This document shows, piece by piece, positions 30,101 to 38,415 of a stretch of 64,000 nucleotides of DNA (its first letter is position 1; each line of letters starts with the position of its first letter). The notes under the pieces are model-generated. The model was given only the letters and a program-made list of their open reading frames with translations, was not told the origin of the DNA and made no database searches. The DNA comes from Vibrio albus (GTDB lineage Bacteria; Pseudomonadota; Gammaproteobacteria; Enterobacterales; Vibrionaceae): NCBI RefSeq assembly GCF_003144035.1, contig NZ_QFWT01000007.1:1-64000 (forward strand), read 5' to 3'. The position numbers and the translations under genes were made by a program.

Positions 30101-30241
30101 ACAAGCGATAAGGCTCTGGAGAAAGTAACTGGTGAGTGTACGAATCTTAGCAAATCTATGCTGAGAGCATTACTCGCTAGTGGGCAACGACGCCCAAGAA
30201 TGACTATTCGCCAGGGGAATTTAAGGTTAGAGGTGGAGTAA
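27167..30241 (+). CDS. traI: MOBH-type conjugative relaxase TraI
   Basis: 1024 residues. The N-terminal TraI_2 domain has 'HHHRGAGGLFRHGLEVAFWAT' features at about 97-117 and the HD-type metal motif 'GLLHDVGKPL' at about 149-158, which define MOBH relaxases. The C-terminal DUF1528-type domain ends the protein ('GRWLVGPVIKEDGCLVTSDKALEKV...QGNLRLEVE'). Between about 400 and 900 runs a long acidic, Pro/Ser/Lys-rich low-complexity stretch, making it longer than SXT TraI (about 700, from memory). It nicks oriT and pilots the transferred strand. It is followed after 6 bases by traD. Confidence 0.93.
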   Translation: MISSAFKKLFGGRGEKKVEVVASQVRDLADEEIPRYPPFAKGLPMAPVDKVLQTQNELIQKIRSTLGFTQEEYDRLVMPVIGRYAAFVHLLPASEAHHHRGAGGLFRHGLEVAFWATQASESVIFSISGSPRERRNNEPRWRLACCFSGLLHDVGKPLSDVVITNSDGSKTWNPYSETLVDWAKRHNVSRYFLRWRDREHKRHEQFSLLTVERILTPEALEFLADPGKDIVESMLQAISGLRINDPVTKLMLKADGESVSRDLKQNRLDVDEFAYGVPVERYVFDALRRLVKTGKWKVNEPGAKVWHLHQGVFITWKQGASDIYDLLTEDKIPGIPRDPDTLADILIERGFALKNVLPEHGKDVFYRYWEVIPELPQEGEEVTGKIKMQMLRLESSELVFTTEPPAAIAGEVIGDEDEQELDASELDDDAPEDGDENSDSLTATPEPIGSLDDGFEIPDFMAAPPSTDSQSSEPKGGTSTDTKTSKNDDKADAPKEPSAQEIAQTAAPLALDDPLKGLKDAGGALGVCDFPFDAFGLNTEPDTTQKDKAETPNVPTEQSEEDTSLPGIDNIRSGKKRQPKASANTAASLSPNEFFGPEPSAIFDAPPMPPEDMFAPIDAVPLDAYDYSHEMEEREEFVPTEHFQDAETYSFSQQDKSSDVDVRGHLENVLSGYGAAESILKEAIIPVLDGHKTLGEVLCFMKKKAVILYPEGARALGAPAEVLNTLFDAGAIVPDPVHPNRKVHDFSGIKGLLLSSDISDVIKAAIEQAEKDFDPIREVSALNDKRQSGKKAEKAHSEKKVKSQQTNQSTPKKPKPAMDISALLPGEQTGGRSSENKRIAQQTAQSKKGTAAKTQTEQHKNESENSASNEEKQNVSRLPKRQKPKTTVNKPPKETRPVSLDFDSDLELPMTKVVGQIDLEDEEPKKPQKAKEISDEDFLPPQSDIDAEEAIRLLKEMIKNQKGRWLVGPVIKEDGCLVTSDKALEKVTGECTNLSKSMLRALLASGQRRPRMTIRQGNLRLEVE

Positions 30242-30247
30242 AGATAG

Positions 30248-32116
30248 ATGAGCATGGATTATGACCCACTTGGGTATGAAATGCCGTGGAGGCCAAATTT
30301 TGAAGGTCGTGCAGCGCTAGGGTGGGCAGCTGCCAGCGGTGTGGCCTTGACGGTTAATCAAATGGCAGAGTCAATGCCTCCGGAACCGTTTTATTGGATG
30401 ACTGGTATTTGTGGTGTTATGGCAATGTCCCGAATCCCAAAAGCCATGATGTTACATCGTCTCCAGAAGCATCTATTTGGTCGTGAACTGGAATTTATCT
30501 CTTTAAAAGAGCTAGAAAAAATGATGGCTGGCTCAGAAGATGATATGTGGCTTGGTCATGGTTTTGTATGGGAAAAGCGTCATGCTCAGCGTGTATTTGA
30601 AATCATCAAACGTGACTGGCACACCTTTACTGCTCAAGAGCCTTTAATCAAGAAGACGGTTCGCGTCCTTAAAGGCAAAAAGAAAGAAGATCCAATGGGG
30701 CAAACATGGATTCACGGTGTTGAACCAAAAGAAGAGAAGTTGATGCAACCGTTGAAGCATACAGAAGGCCACACGCTTATTGTAGGTACAACAGGTTCAG
30801 GCAAGACTCGTATGTTCGACATTATGATCACGCAAGCTATCTTGCGCAATGAAGCAGTGATCATTATCGACCCTAAGGGTGATAAAGAAATGAGGGACAA
30901 TGCAAGGAGAGCTTGCGAAGCTATGGGCCATCCAGAGCGATTTGTTTCCTTTCACCCTGCGTTCCCAGATGAATCCGTGCGATTGGACCCTTTACGTAAC
31001 TTTAGCCGTGTGACGGAGATTGCGAGCCGTTTGGCCGCGTTGATACCTTCGGAGGCAGGTGCAGATCCATTCAAATCATTTGGTTGGCAAGCACTGAACA
31101 ATATCGCTCAAGGTCTTGTACTGACTTATGAACGTCCTAGCATTGTTCTGTTGAAACGATTTTTGGAAGGTGGTGCCGCAGGTCTGGTTATCAAAGCCGT
31201 ACAGGCTTATTCAGCACGAGTTATGGAAGACTGGGAATCAAAAGCAGCACCATATTTGGAAAAAGTGAAAAATGGCAATAGAGAAAAGCAAGCCTTTGCC
31301 ATGATGAAGTTCTACCAAGATGTTATTCAACCAGAGTTCCCTCACTCAGATTTGGAAGGCTTATTGTCGATGTTCCAACATGACTCGGCACACTTCGGGA
31401 AAATGGTTGCTTCACTGCTTCCTATCATGAACATGCTTACCTCGGGTGATTTAGGAAAGATGCTGTCTCCCGATTCAAGCGATGTCGATGATTCCAGGCC
31501 AATAAGTGACTCAGCCAAAATAATAAACAATGGCATGGTTGCATACATTGGTCTGGATAGTTTGACCGACAGTATGGTTGGTTCTGCAATCGGCTCTCTT
31601 TTCTTATCTGACTTAACAGCTGTTGCTGGTGATAGATACAACTTTGGTGTCAACAATAAGCCCGTCAATATCTTTGTGGACGAAGCCGCAGAGGTGATCA
31701 ATGACCCATTCATTCAGCTTCTCAACAAAGGTCGTGGCGCGAAACTTCGACTATTTGTTGCAACACAAACATTCGCTGACTTTGCCGCTCGGATGGGGAG
31801 TAAAGATAAAGCACTACAGGTTCTGGGAAACATTAACAACACATTCTCATTGCGTGTAATTGATCCTGAAACACAAAAGTTCATTACAGACAACTTACCG
31901 AAAACACGTTTGAACTACGTCATGAGAACGCAGGGCCAAAATACGGACGGTGAGCAGCCGATTATGCATGGGGGCAACCAAGGGGAACGGCTTATGGAAG
32001 AAGAAGCTGAATTGTTCTCTACGCAACTCCTGGGGATGCTGCCCAACCTTGAGTACATAGCCAAAATCTCTGGGGGGAAGATAGTCAAGGGACGGCTACC
32101 TATCTTGACATCTTAA
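30248..32116 (+). CDS. traD: Type IV coupling protein TraD
   Basis: 622 residues, inner-membrane hexameric ATPase that links the relaxosome to the secretion channel. Two hydrophobic spans lie near the N-terminus (about 22-65), Walker A 'VGTTGSGKTRMFD' near residue 180, a conserved 'IIIDPKGDKEM', and Walker B 'VNIFVDEAAEVI' near 475. Length and order (traI, traD) are as in SXT/IncA/C. The ribosome site is GGAGTAAAG. Confidence 0.93.
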   Translation: MSMDYDPLGYEMPWRPNFEGRAALGWAAASGVALTVNQMAESMPPEPFYWMTGICGVMAMSRIPKAMMLHRLQKHLFGRELEFISLKELEKMMAGSEDDMWLGHGFVWEKRHAQRVFEIIKRDWHTFTAQEPLIKKTVRVLKGKKKEDPMGQTWIHGVEPKEEKLMQPLKHTEGHTLIVGTTGSGKTRMFDIMITQAILRNEAVIIIDPKGDKEMRDNARRACEAMGHPERFVSFHPAFPDESVRLDPLRNFSRVTEIASRLAALIPSEAGADPFKSFGWQALNNIAQGLVLTYERPSIVLLKRFLEGGAAGLVIKAVQAYSARVMEDWESKAAPYLEKVKNGNREKQAFAMMKFYQDVIQPEFPHSDLEGLLSMFQHDSAHFGKMVASLLPIMNMLTSGDLGKMLSPDSSDVDDSRPISDSAKIINNGMVAYIGLDSLTDSMVGSAIGSLFLSDLTAVAGDRYNFGVNNKPVNIFVDEAAEVINDPFIQLLNKGRGAKLRLFVATQTFADFAARMGSKDKALQVLGNINNTFSLRVIDPETQKFITDNLPKTRLNYVMRTQGQNTDGEQPIMHGGNQGERLMEEEAELFSTQLLGMLPNLEYIAKISGGKIVKGRLPILTS

Positions 32117-32125
32117 TGGCGAAAT

Positions 32126-32710
32126 ATGAGTGCGAATAAGTATAAAAATTATGAGGTTACTAGAGTGGTTGATGTGAATCCGCACAAGAAAGTACTAAGC
32201 GTGATCCGAAAGCGTGATCGAAAAAATGCACACACACTGGCACTGCTGTTTTTTGATTGGCCTGCAACCAATGATGTGATTGAGCAACTATGTTGTCTCA
32301 TCACTGATGGGATCAAATCGGATAAGGAGCCAGTGATTTATCCGATTTTGGAAGAGGCATTAGATAAATATAGCGGTGTAGTGTTCCATGCGAACAAACG
32401 TAAGTACGAGGACCCGGTAAGACTAGGGGTTTTCTTGGAAACCATCATCACTGAAACAGCTAAAGCGCTAGAAATTGAGATTGAAGATTCACTAGGTAAC
32501 AAGTGGTCTGTGGAGAAAGGTGAGCCTTTTTCTCACTGGCTTGCAGACCATAAAGGTGAATTATTCATTGTTCCACATCAACATCAGAATGAATGCAAAC
32601 TTCGCAAGGCTTTGTATCAGTTAGTCGCTAGCGAAAGTGTAAAAACAGTATTAAGGAGAACCAATTATGAAGAAGCCGTTGTGGCTGGTCGCTTGGTTGC
32701 TAGTCATTGA
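32126..32710 (+). CDS. Hypothetical transfer-operon protein
   Basis: 194 residues, soluble, no recognised domain. It lies 9 bases after traD and overlaps the DUF4400 gene by 44 bases, so it belongs to the traI-traD transcript. SXT-type elements also carry an unknown gene at this place. No role can be assigned. Confidence 0.65.
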   Translation: MSANKYKNYEVTRVVDVNPHKKVLSVIRKRDRKNAHTLALLFFDWPATNDVIEQLCCLITDGIKSDKEPVIYPILEEALDKYSGVVFHANKRKYEDPVRLGVFLETIITETAKALEIEIEDSLGNKWSVEKGEPFSHWLADHKGELFIVPHQHQNECKLRKALYQLVASESVKTVLRRTNYEEAVVAGRLVASH

Positions 32711-33296
32711 AGTCTTGGTGATTCTTTTGCTAGTACCTGGTGATTGGACAGATAAAACAATTCAGCGTGAATCAGAGCTGGTGGAGCAGAACTTAGGCTA
32801 TGAAGCTAGACAGTGGATTAGTGATACAGCTGGGGACTGGTACAAAACTAGTGTGCTTGATTCTGGCTTTTATGCTGCTATGTATCACACGTTAATTCCA
32901 ACAGAAGAGGAACGTAGAAAGTCGAAAGGAATGGAGAATATGGGCCAAGCATGGTTCGTTTGGGTGGAGGGGCGAATTGAAGCCTTTACCAATGTAATTT
33001 ACCAGTTCTACACGCGGTTAGCACTTTTGTCCTCCTGGGCACCGTATCTGCTCATCTTGTTCATCCCGGCGGTTTATGACGGTTTGATGAGTTGGAAGAT
33101 CAAACGAACCAACTTTGACTATGCGAGCCCTGTTGTCCACCGATATAGCATTCGAGGAACGTTCTTCCTAAGCATGGGGCTGTTTATTACCTTTTTTGCT
33201 CCCATAGCTCTAAATCCAATTGTAATCCCCGCTGTGATGATGCTCTGTTGTGTGTTGTTGGGACTTGCATTCGGCAATTTACAAAAACGAGTTTAA
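32667..33296 (+). CDS. DUF4400 membrane protein (TraJ-like position)
   Basis: 209 residues with four hydrophobic spans (about 5-22, 118-136, 165-185, 186-204) and a periplasmic N-terminal segment. Sequence features such as 'FYAAMYHTLIPTEEERRKS' and 'YDGLMSWKIKRTNFDYASPVVHRYS' fit DUF4400, the family of the gene between traD and traL in SXT/R391 and IncA/C. It probably assists the coupling protein at the inner membrane (inference). GGAG precedes the ATG. Confidence 0.82.
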   Translation: MKKPLWLVAWLLVIEVLVILLLVPGDWTDKTIQRESELVEQNLGYEARQWISDTAGDWYKTSVLDSGFYAAMYHTLIPTEEERRKSKGMENMGQAWFVWVEGRIEAFTNVIYQFYTRLALLSSWAPYLLILFIPAVYDGLMSWKIKRTNFDYASPVVHRYSIRGTFFLSMGLFITFFAPIALNPIVIPAVMMLCCVLLGLAFGNLQKRV

Positions 33297-33312
33297 CCAA
33301 AGGATATTCAAT

Positions 33313-33714
33313 ATGAAAAAGACTGCTCTAACAATCATTGCCGCATTCATGCTTGCAGGTCCAGCAGTGGCGAAGACAGATAAACCCTATACGGAGGAAG
33401 TGGAAACTTTCTTTGAGACCTTCGAACTGATGTGTGAAAGTTGCGCCGAAGTTTCGGAGTTTATGGTTCAGACACTAGAAGAGAAGTGCGATCAACCGAT
33501 AACCATAGAAAATATTCAGAATGTAACGAAAACACATCCTCTCTATGCATTTCTTCTGGCTATGGGGAACATGAACCCAGATGGAAAACCTCTTAGCTTT
33601 CAGTCTGCCGCTGACAACGTGGACTGTAACGATGGAATGAAGTGGGTAGAAAAGACCCAAAGCGCGATGAAAGCAGCATATCAAGAGCAGAAGAAGCAAG
33701 CGCAAAACGGATAA
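33313..33714 (+). CDS. Periplasmic protein of unknown function
   Basis: 133 residues from the ATG at 33313 (AAAGGATATTCA upstream). Signal peptide ending 'AGPAVA'; four Cys in the mature part (including CESC) suggest disulfides. No family recognised. It is the last gene of the traI operon before a strong terminator. Confidence 0.65.
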   Translation: MKKTALTIIAAFMLAGPAVAKTDKPYTEEVETFFETFELMCESCAEVSEFMVQTLEEKCDQPITIENIQNVTKTHPLYAFLLAMGNMNPDGKPLSFQSAADNVDCNDGMKWVEKTQSAMKAAYQEQKKQAQNG

Positions 33715-33733
33715 GTCACATTACATTGCAAAG

Positions 33734-33758
33734 GCGGCCATTTGTTGGCCGCTTTTTT
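33734..33758 (+). terminator. Rho-independent terminator ending the traI operon
   Basis: GCGGCCA-TTTGT-TGGCCGC followed by six T residues. Confidence 0.85.
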
Positions 33759-33768
33759 GTGTCACTCA

Positions 33769-33784
33769 CTTTCACATGTGAAAG
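33769..33784. repeat. 16-bp palindrome CTTTCACATGTGAAAG, copy 2
   Basis: Identical to the copy before parA, flanked here by A and T to give an 18-bp palindrome. It lies just after the traI-operon terminator and before the promoter region of the traL operon. Confidence 0.7.
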
Positions 33785-33793
33785 TCTTAATGC

Positions 33794-33808
33794 TTCCCAA
33801 ATGGACAA
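33794..33808 (+). promoter_or_regulatory. Degenerate activator dyad upstream of the 47-residue gene
   Basis: TTCCCAAATGGACAA is a shortened version of the transfer-regulon dyad, 75 bases before the small gene at 33883. It stands only 10 bases after the palindrome, so two regulators could compete here. Confidence 0.4.
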
Positions 33809-33882
33809 ATACAGCGCTGTGAAATGAGCACGAGATCAGGTGAGAATAAAGAAAAATTAAATAGCAATCAGTTGGAGGTTAT

Positions 33883-34026
33883 ATGTCTTCTCATACACAT
33901 ACAGCAAATAGCTCTGAACGCTCTGGAGCATCATGGGGCGTAGGGCAAATTATCCTTTGGCAGTTAATCTTTGCCGTAGGTTTCTTTTTTGGTATTCAGT
34001 ATGGCGATCTTGTTCGCTTGTTTTAA
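33883..34026 (+). CDS. 47-residue single-span membrane peptide
   Basis: A TTGGAGG ribosome site lies 6 bases before the ATG. The peptide has a hydrophilic Ser/His-rich N-terminus and one membrane span (about 22-40, 'IILWQLIFAVGFFFGIQYG'). It sits alone between two regulatory regions, upstream of traL. Good start signals and protein-like composition support a real gene; function unknown. Confidence 0.6.
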   Translation: MSSHTHTANSSERSGASWGVGQIILWQLIFAVGFFFGIQYGDLVRLF

Positions 34027-34097
34027 CCTTTCACATTACCCGCTCTAAAAACGGCTTTATGCCGTTTCTCTCTTTATAAGACCACTTTTCGCCCAAG

Positions 34098-34113
34098 TTG
34101 CCCAAAAAGGGCG
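34098..34113 (+). promoter_or_regulatory. Candidate activator dyad upstream of traL
   Basis: TTGCCCAAAAAGGGCG, the most symmetric copy (GCCC-AAAAA-GGGC), 71 bases before traL. Part of the recurring transfer-operon motif. Confidence 0.55.
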
Positions 34114-34183
34114 TTAGCCCGTGGCGTGTTTGTTGAAAAAATCTTCCAGAATTGGCGACATTGGAAATTGGAAGAGATATGGA

Positions 34184-34465
34184 ATGAAGCCCGTCAAAAT
34201 CCCACGTCGTATAGACGAACCGCCGCACATGCTGCTCTGGAGTGCAGATGAGCTGGCTCCTATGCTTCTTGGCCTTGTCATCGGAGTGATGATGGGCAAA
34301 GCCTTGATTTTTTTCTTAATCGGCTTGGCCGTGACCAATTTATATCGTCGATTTCGTGATAACCACCCTGATGGGTACATGCTTCACATGCTGTATTGGG
34401 GGGGATTCATCGCAACAAAAGCAAAATCTTTGAAAAACCCATTTATCCGGAGGTATTTCCCTTGA
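34184..34465 (+). CDS. traL: Type IV secretion protein TraL
   Basis: 93 residues from the ATG at 34184 (AGAGATATGGA upstream); longer in-frame starts add sequence with no homology. 'IPRRIDEPPHMLLWSADELAP' followed by two close hydrophobic spans is the TraL/VirB3-like signature. Inner-membrane part of the F-type mating channel. Its stop codon overlaps the TTG start of traE. Confidence 0.88.
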   Translation: MKPVKIPRRIDEPPHMLLWSADELAPMLLGLVIGVMMGKALIFFLIGLAVTNLYRRFRDNHPDGYMLHMLYWGGFIATKAKSLKNPFIRRYFP

Positions 34466-35091
34466 ATTTAAAGGTGTATTTAAAAACCTGGGAGGGCACT
34501 CAGGCTGAAAATAAATGGGGGCGAGTCTTCGTCCTCGGTCTGATCTTCACCGTCTTGCTGCTAGCTGTGAAGTTGTTTAGCAAAGAGACCATTGTGACCG
34601 TTCAGCCTTGGACTTTGAATGAAGAAGCTTGGGTATCACAAAAAAATGCCTCTCAATCATACAAAGAGGCGTGGGGATGGGCTCTTGGAACGCTGATGGG
34701 TAACGTAACTCCCGGCAACGTTAACTTCATCAAAGAACGTATGGAGCCAATTCTAGCACCGACTATTTATCAAGAGTTTATTGATGCACTTGAAATCCAA
34801 GCGCAAGAGATTCAAGCAGACCGAATCACTATGCGATTCGAACCTCGTTTCGTCGAATACGAAGAAACGACTGACAAGGTTTTTGTGTATGGGCACTCCT
34901 TTGTTAAGGGGGCTGCTTTTGACGCAAAAGAGCAACGTACAGACAGAACATACGAGTTTGAGCTCCGCGTTTCGAACTATATGCCTGTCCTTGATTATAT
35001 GACCACGTATGAAGGTCGCCCTCGAACGAAGAGTGTTTTAGACAAATTAGAACGTAAAGAAGAGAGCCGGAGAAAGCGTAATGAAGGTTAA
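34462..35091 (+). CDS. traE: Type IV secretion protein TraE (VirB5/VirB8-like)
   Basis: About 209 residues starting at TTG 34462, chosen because CCGGAGG lies just upstream and TraE homology begins here. One N-terminal span (about 19-40) and a periplasmic domain ('NEEAWVSQKNASQSYKEAWGWALGTLMGNVTPGN'). TTG plus the overlap with traL (TTGA) suggests translational coupling that keeps it in proportion. Confidence 0.88.
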   Translation: MNLKVYLKTWEGTQAENKWGRVFVLGLIFTVLLLAVKLFSKETIVTVQPWTLNEEAWVSQKNASQSYKEAWGWALGTLMGNVTPGNVNFIKERMEPILAPTIYQEFIDALEIQAQEIQADRITMRFEPRFVEYEETTDKVFVYGHSFVKGAAFDAKEQRTDRTYEFELRVSNYMPVLDYMTTYEGRPRTKSVLDKLERKEESRRKRNEG

Positions 35092-36031
35092 TTCGATTGT
35101 TTTGGCGCTTTCAATTGCGCTTGGTGTTTCAAGTGCAGTGAATGCATCAGATGATGAAATACCAGTTGTTCCTGTCAGTGTTATGAAGAACAACGTTCCA
35201 GCCCCCGTAATCCCTGATTCAGTAGCAAAACAAAGAGCTACAACTACTCAGGCCAATAGCTCGAATTTGGCTGGTGGTTACACTGAAAACTCACAACTGG
35301 TTATGGAGCCTGGGGTTAATCAGATCATCCCTATTGCTATCGGTCATCCCAACCGAATCGTTACTCCATTTGGTAAGCCGGAAGTGACGTCAACATCCTT
35401 ACAGCCGGGGCAAAATAAAGGTGAATGTGGGGAAATATGCATCAAAGAGAATGTTATCTATGTGGCTACGGCAAAAGAATACCCAGTAACCATGTTCATT
35501 ACAGAAAAGGGCTCAGAAGCTCGTGCGCTGAGTTTAACAATGGTTCCTCAAAGAATCCCACCTCGTGAAGTGTTTTTGAAGCTCGACAATAACAGCTTAA
35601 TACCTGGCATGTTTGCAAACAACAAAGCTAAAAGCTGGGAGCAAAGTCAGCCATATATCGAAACACTTCGAACAGTATTCAGAAAACTGGCTCTTGGTGA
35701 AATCCCTAATGGCTACTCCATGAATCGAACTCCAAGCAATGTTCAATTACCTCAGTGTGCGCAGCCTGGTATTTCAGTCAATTTTGCAAATGGACAAATG
35801 ATGATGGGGCATCATTTGACTGTATTTGTAGGTATTGCTCGAAACGTCACAAGTGAACCTATTGAGTTCAAAGAGCAATCTTGCGGAAACTGGAGTGTTG
35901 CTGGTGTGACTTCATGGCCGCATAAGGTTCTTGAGCCAGGTCAGAAAACCGAAGTGTACGTGGCAGTAAAACAGCGCGAGAAAACCGAATCGGCTACTCG
36001 TCGTCCTTCACTGTTGAGCGGAGGAATGTAA
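35081..36031 (+). CDS. traK: Type IV secretion outer-membrane core protein TraK
   Basis: 316 residues with a signal peptide ending 'VNA'. The secretin-like VirB9/TraK region includes 'NQIIPIAIGHPNRIVTPFGKPEV' and 'CGEICIKENVIYVATAKEYPVTMFI'. It forms the outer core with TraB and TraV. It overlaps traE by 11 bases. Confidence 0.88.
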   Translation: MKVNSIVLALSIALGVSSAVNASDDEIPVVPVSVMKNNVPAPVIPDSVAKQRATTTQANSSNLAGGYTENSQLVMEPGVNQIIPIAIGHPNRIVTPFGKPEVTSTSLQPGQNKGECGEICIKENVIYVATAKEYPVTMFITEKGSEARALSLTMVPQRIPPREVFLKLDNNSLIPGMFANNKAKSWEQSQPYIETLRTVFRKLALGEIPNGYSMNRTPSNVQLPQCAQPGISVNFANGQMMMGHHLTVFVGIARNVTSEPIEFKEQSCGNWSVAGVTSWPHKVLEPGQKTEVYVAVKQREKTESATRRPSLLSGGM

Positions 36032-36034
36032 ACG

Positions 36035-37384
36035 ATGATTAATATGAATTGGTGGAACGAGCTCGATCCAAACAAAAAGCGTTGGGTTGCTGTTGCAGGT
36101 GGTGTTTTCGTTCTGTTTGTGGCTGTGAGTCTTTTTTCTGATGAAGGTACAAGTGACTCCAGCAATAAAAGTCGTAAAGAAACCATCCGTCACGTATTAA
36201 CTGACAAGGGCACTCGTGAAGCGGGTATGGATGCATTGGTTGGCAATCTTAAAACAACGAAAGCTGAACAAGAACAACTGCGACGTGAACTGGACAAAGT
36301 AAAACGTGAACTGGAGAACACTAAGTCGAAGGCTGGTGCATCAGTTGATATAGGTAAGGAACTCGAACAGCTGAAACGCGATGTTAAGGAGCTTTCTCAA
36401 GAAAATAGAAACTTAGCGCGAGATTTAGAAAAAGCTCAGAAAGACGCTGAAAAACGTTCAGGGAAGCCTACAGCTGGTGGCGCTGAGACTGGTTTGACAG
36501 AGGAACAGGGCGCTCAACAAGCTGGTGGATTCACCTCTACCGAAAAGCTTGATTACAAGGACCCTAATGAGTTCTTTAAGAAAGCTCCACTACCAGCTAA
36601 CTCTCACAGCAAACCAACGGGTAAGGAATCGGATAGATCAGGTAAACCTACCGCTCAACCGGGCATTCGAATTGTTAACTACACAGAATACAACGAAGCA
36701 GAAGAGAAAGCGGCGGAAGAGCAGGAGGACCAAGACAACTCTATCTACTTACCTGCGGGTTCAATTCTTACTGGTGTAACGATCACTGGTATGGATGCTC
36801 CTACCGCAAAGGGAGCAAGAAAAGACCCTTTCCCAGCAACAATTCGACTCCAGAAGGAAGCTATTTTACCTAACCGATTCAGAGCCGATGTTCGTGAGTG
36901 TTTCTTGATTGTATCCGGTTACGGCGATCTGAGCTCAGAAAGGGCATATCTACGAGGCGAGGTTATTTCCTGTGTTCGTGAAGACGGCGGCGTAATTGAG
37001 TCTCGCTTGGACGGATATGCAGTGGGTGAAGATGGTAAAGCTGGTGTACGTGGCCGCTTAGTATCTAAACAAGGTGCAATGATAGCCAAATCTTTGACGG
37101 CTGGTTTCTTGAGTGGCTTTGCTCAAGCGCTTGATACAAACCCAGTTCCAGTTATCAACACTAATCCAACAGACACACCTGTATATCAACACGTGTTCAA
37201 TGAAAACACTATGCAGAGTGGTATATCAAAAGGCGCATCAAGTGCGATGGAAAAGGTTGCTCAGTTTTATCTTGATATGGCTGAGGGAATGTTCCCTGTA
37301 ATAGAGGTCGATGCAGGTCGTCAAATTGACGTAATTATCACCAAGGGGCAGCAACTAAAACTTAAATCGCAGGGGACAAAATAA
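36035..37384 (+). CDS. traB: Type IV secretion protein TraB (VirB10-like)
   Basis: 449 residues: one inner-membrane span (about 13-32), a long coiled-coil (about 55-150, Lys/Glu/Leu-rich), a linker, and the VirB10-type beta domain ('GSILTGVTITGMDAPTAKGARKDPFPATIRLQ', 'VSGYGDLSSERAYLRGE'). It bridges inner and outer membranes. It lies 3 bases after traK and overlaps traV by one base. Confidence 0.9.
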   Translation: MINMNWWNELDPNKKRWVAVAGGVFVLFVAVSLFSDEGTSDSSNKSRKETIRHVLTDKGTREAGMDALVGNLKTTKAEQEQLRRELDKVKRELENTKSKAGASVDIGKELEQLKRDVKELSQENRNLARDLEKAQKDAEKRSGKPTAGGAETGLTEEQGAQQAGGFTSTEKLDYKDPNEFFKKAPLPANSHSKPTGKESDRSGKPTAQPGIRIVNYTEYNEAEEKAAEEQEDQDNSIYLPAGSILTGVTITGMDAPTAKGARKDPFPATIRLQKEAILPNRFRADVRECFLIVSGYGDLSSERAYLRGEVISCVREDGGVIESRLDGYAVGEDGKAGVRGRLVSKQGAMIAKSLTAGFLSGFAQALDTNPVPVINTNPTDTPVYQHVFNENTMQSGISKGASSAMEKVAQFYLDMAEGMFPVIEVDAGRQIDVIITKGQQLKLKSQGTK

Positions 37385-37932
37385 TGACGAAAAAAACACA
37401 AAAGCTGACCAGAAAGGGCAGTTTCACAGGGGGCTTTCCAATGGTTAAGCCCATAAAATCTACAGTGTCGATGATTTTGGGCAGCGCTTTATTGCTATCA
37501 GGCTGTACCTCAATCGGCAGTGATGAGTATAGCTGTTCAGGTATTCCTGATGGTGTTCAGTGTATGTCAGCGCGAGATGTCTATGCGGCGACAAACGATG
37601 GCAATATCCCACGCTCAGTAAAGCCTGGAGAAGAGCCTGTTTCTGTTCCAGGAGAGATAGCCAACTCATCATCGACGGGAGATTCAGTGATAGACAATTA
37701 CGTCACACCGCGCCTCCCGAATCGTCCGGTGCCTATTCGTACTCCAGCACAGGTCATGCGCATATGGGTAGCCCCTTGGGAGGATACCAATGGTGACTTG
37801 ATTGTGACTGGGTACGTTTACACCGAAATAGAACCGCGCAAGTGGGTAATTGGGGAAGGGACTCAACAAGATGTACCTATGCTCAAACCCTTGCAAACGA
37901 TAAAACCCAAAGCTAATTCAGAAACTAAATAG
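37384..37932 (+). CDS. traV: Type IV secretion lipoprotein TraV
   Basis: 182 residues from ATG 37384, or 163 from ATG 37441, where an ideal lipoprotein signal (MVKPIKSTVSMILGSALLLSGC) begins. The lipobox LLSGC is clear, followed by 'YSCSGIPDGVQCMSARDVYAATN', typical of TraV. Outer-membrane lipoprotein of the core complex. Confidence 0.87.
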   Translation: MTKKTQKLTRKGSFTGGFPMVKPIKSTVSMILGSALLLSGCTSIGSDEYSCSGIPDGVQCMSARDVYAATNDGNIPRSVKPGEEPVSVPGEIANSSSTGDSVIDNYVTPRLPNRPVPIRTPAQVMRIWVAPWEDTNGDLIVTGYVYTEIEPRKWVIGEGTQQDVPMLKPLQTIKPKANSETK

Positions 37933-37946
37933 GAGAACTTAGCAAA

Positions 37947-38321
37947 ATGAACGTCACATCCACATCAAACAATAAAGTCAACCTTTTGTTCTGGGTGGCG
38001 TTGGCTCTGGTGATCAGTTTTATGTTTGCCAATCAAGCCCACGCTGGTACAGGCGGTACAGAATTTGATGATATCTGGACCACCATTACTGACTGGACTC
38101 AAGGTACGCTTGGCCGAATCATCGCAGGTGCAATGATCTTGGTAGGCATCGTTGGTGGCATCGCTCGTCAAAGCTTGATGGCATTTGCGATGGGTATCGG
38201 CGGCGGTGTCGGCTTGTACAACAGCCCTACCGTTGTTGAATCTATCATGACAGCAACTCTTGAAACTGCTGACAAAGTTGCCCCAGTTGCAATTCAACTA
38301 AGCAACGGATTAGGTATGTGA
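37947..38321 (+). CDS. traA: TraA pilin, copy 1
   Basis: 124 residues with a 34-residue leader ending 'NQAHA', then a roughly 90-residue mature pilin with two hydrophobic stretches. Nearly identical in its mature region to the next gene (differences such as AMI/SMI, QSL/QSI, VES/VEA, ETADKVAP/ESAEKIAP). It should form the conjugative pilus shaft. It follows traV by 14 bases. Confidence 0.88.
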   Translation: MNVTSTSNNKVNLLFWVALALVISFMFANQAHAGTGGTEFDDIWTTITDWTQGTLGRIIAGAMILVGIVGGIARQSLMAFAMGIGGGVGLYNSPTVVESIMTATLETADKVAPVAIQLSNGLGM

Positions 38322-38361
38322 TTTCATACCTAACAGTACTTTGTAAGTACTTGATATAACG

Positions 38362-38390
38362 GGCAGTTGAATATCTCAACTGCCTTTTTT
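38362..38390 (+). terminator. Terminator between the two pilin genes
   Basis: GGCAGTTGA...TCAACTGCC stem followed by six T residues. Placed between tandem pilin genes it would reduce, not necessarily abolish, read-through into the second copy, and would also protect the 3' end of the abundant first message. Confidence 0.8.
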
Positions 38391-38415
38391 AAGATTGAAA
38401 ATCAGGAAAACAATC

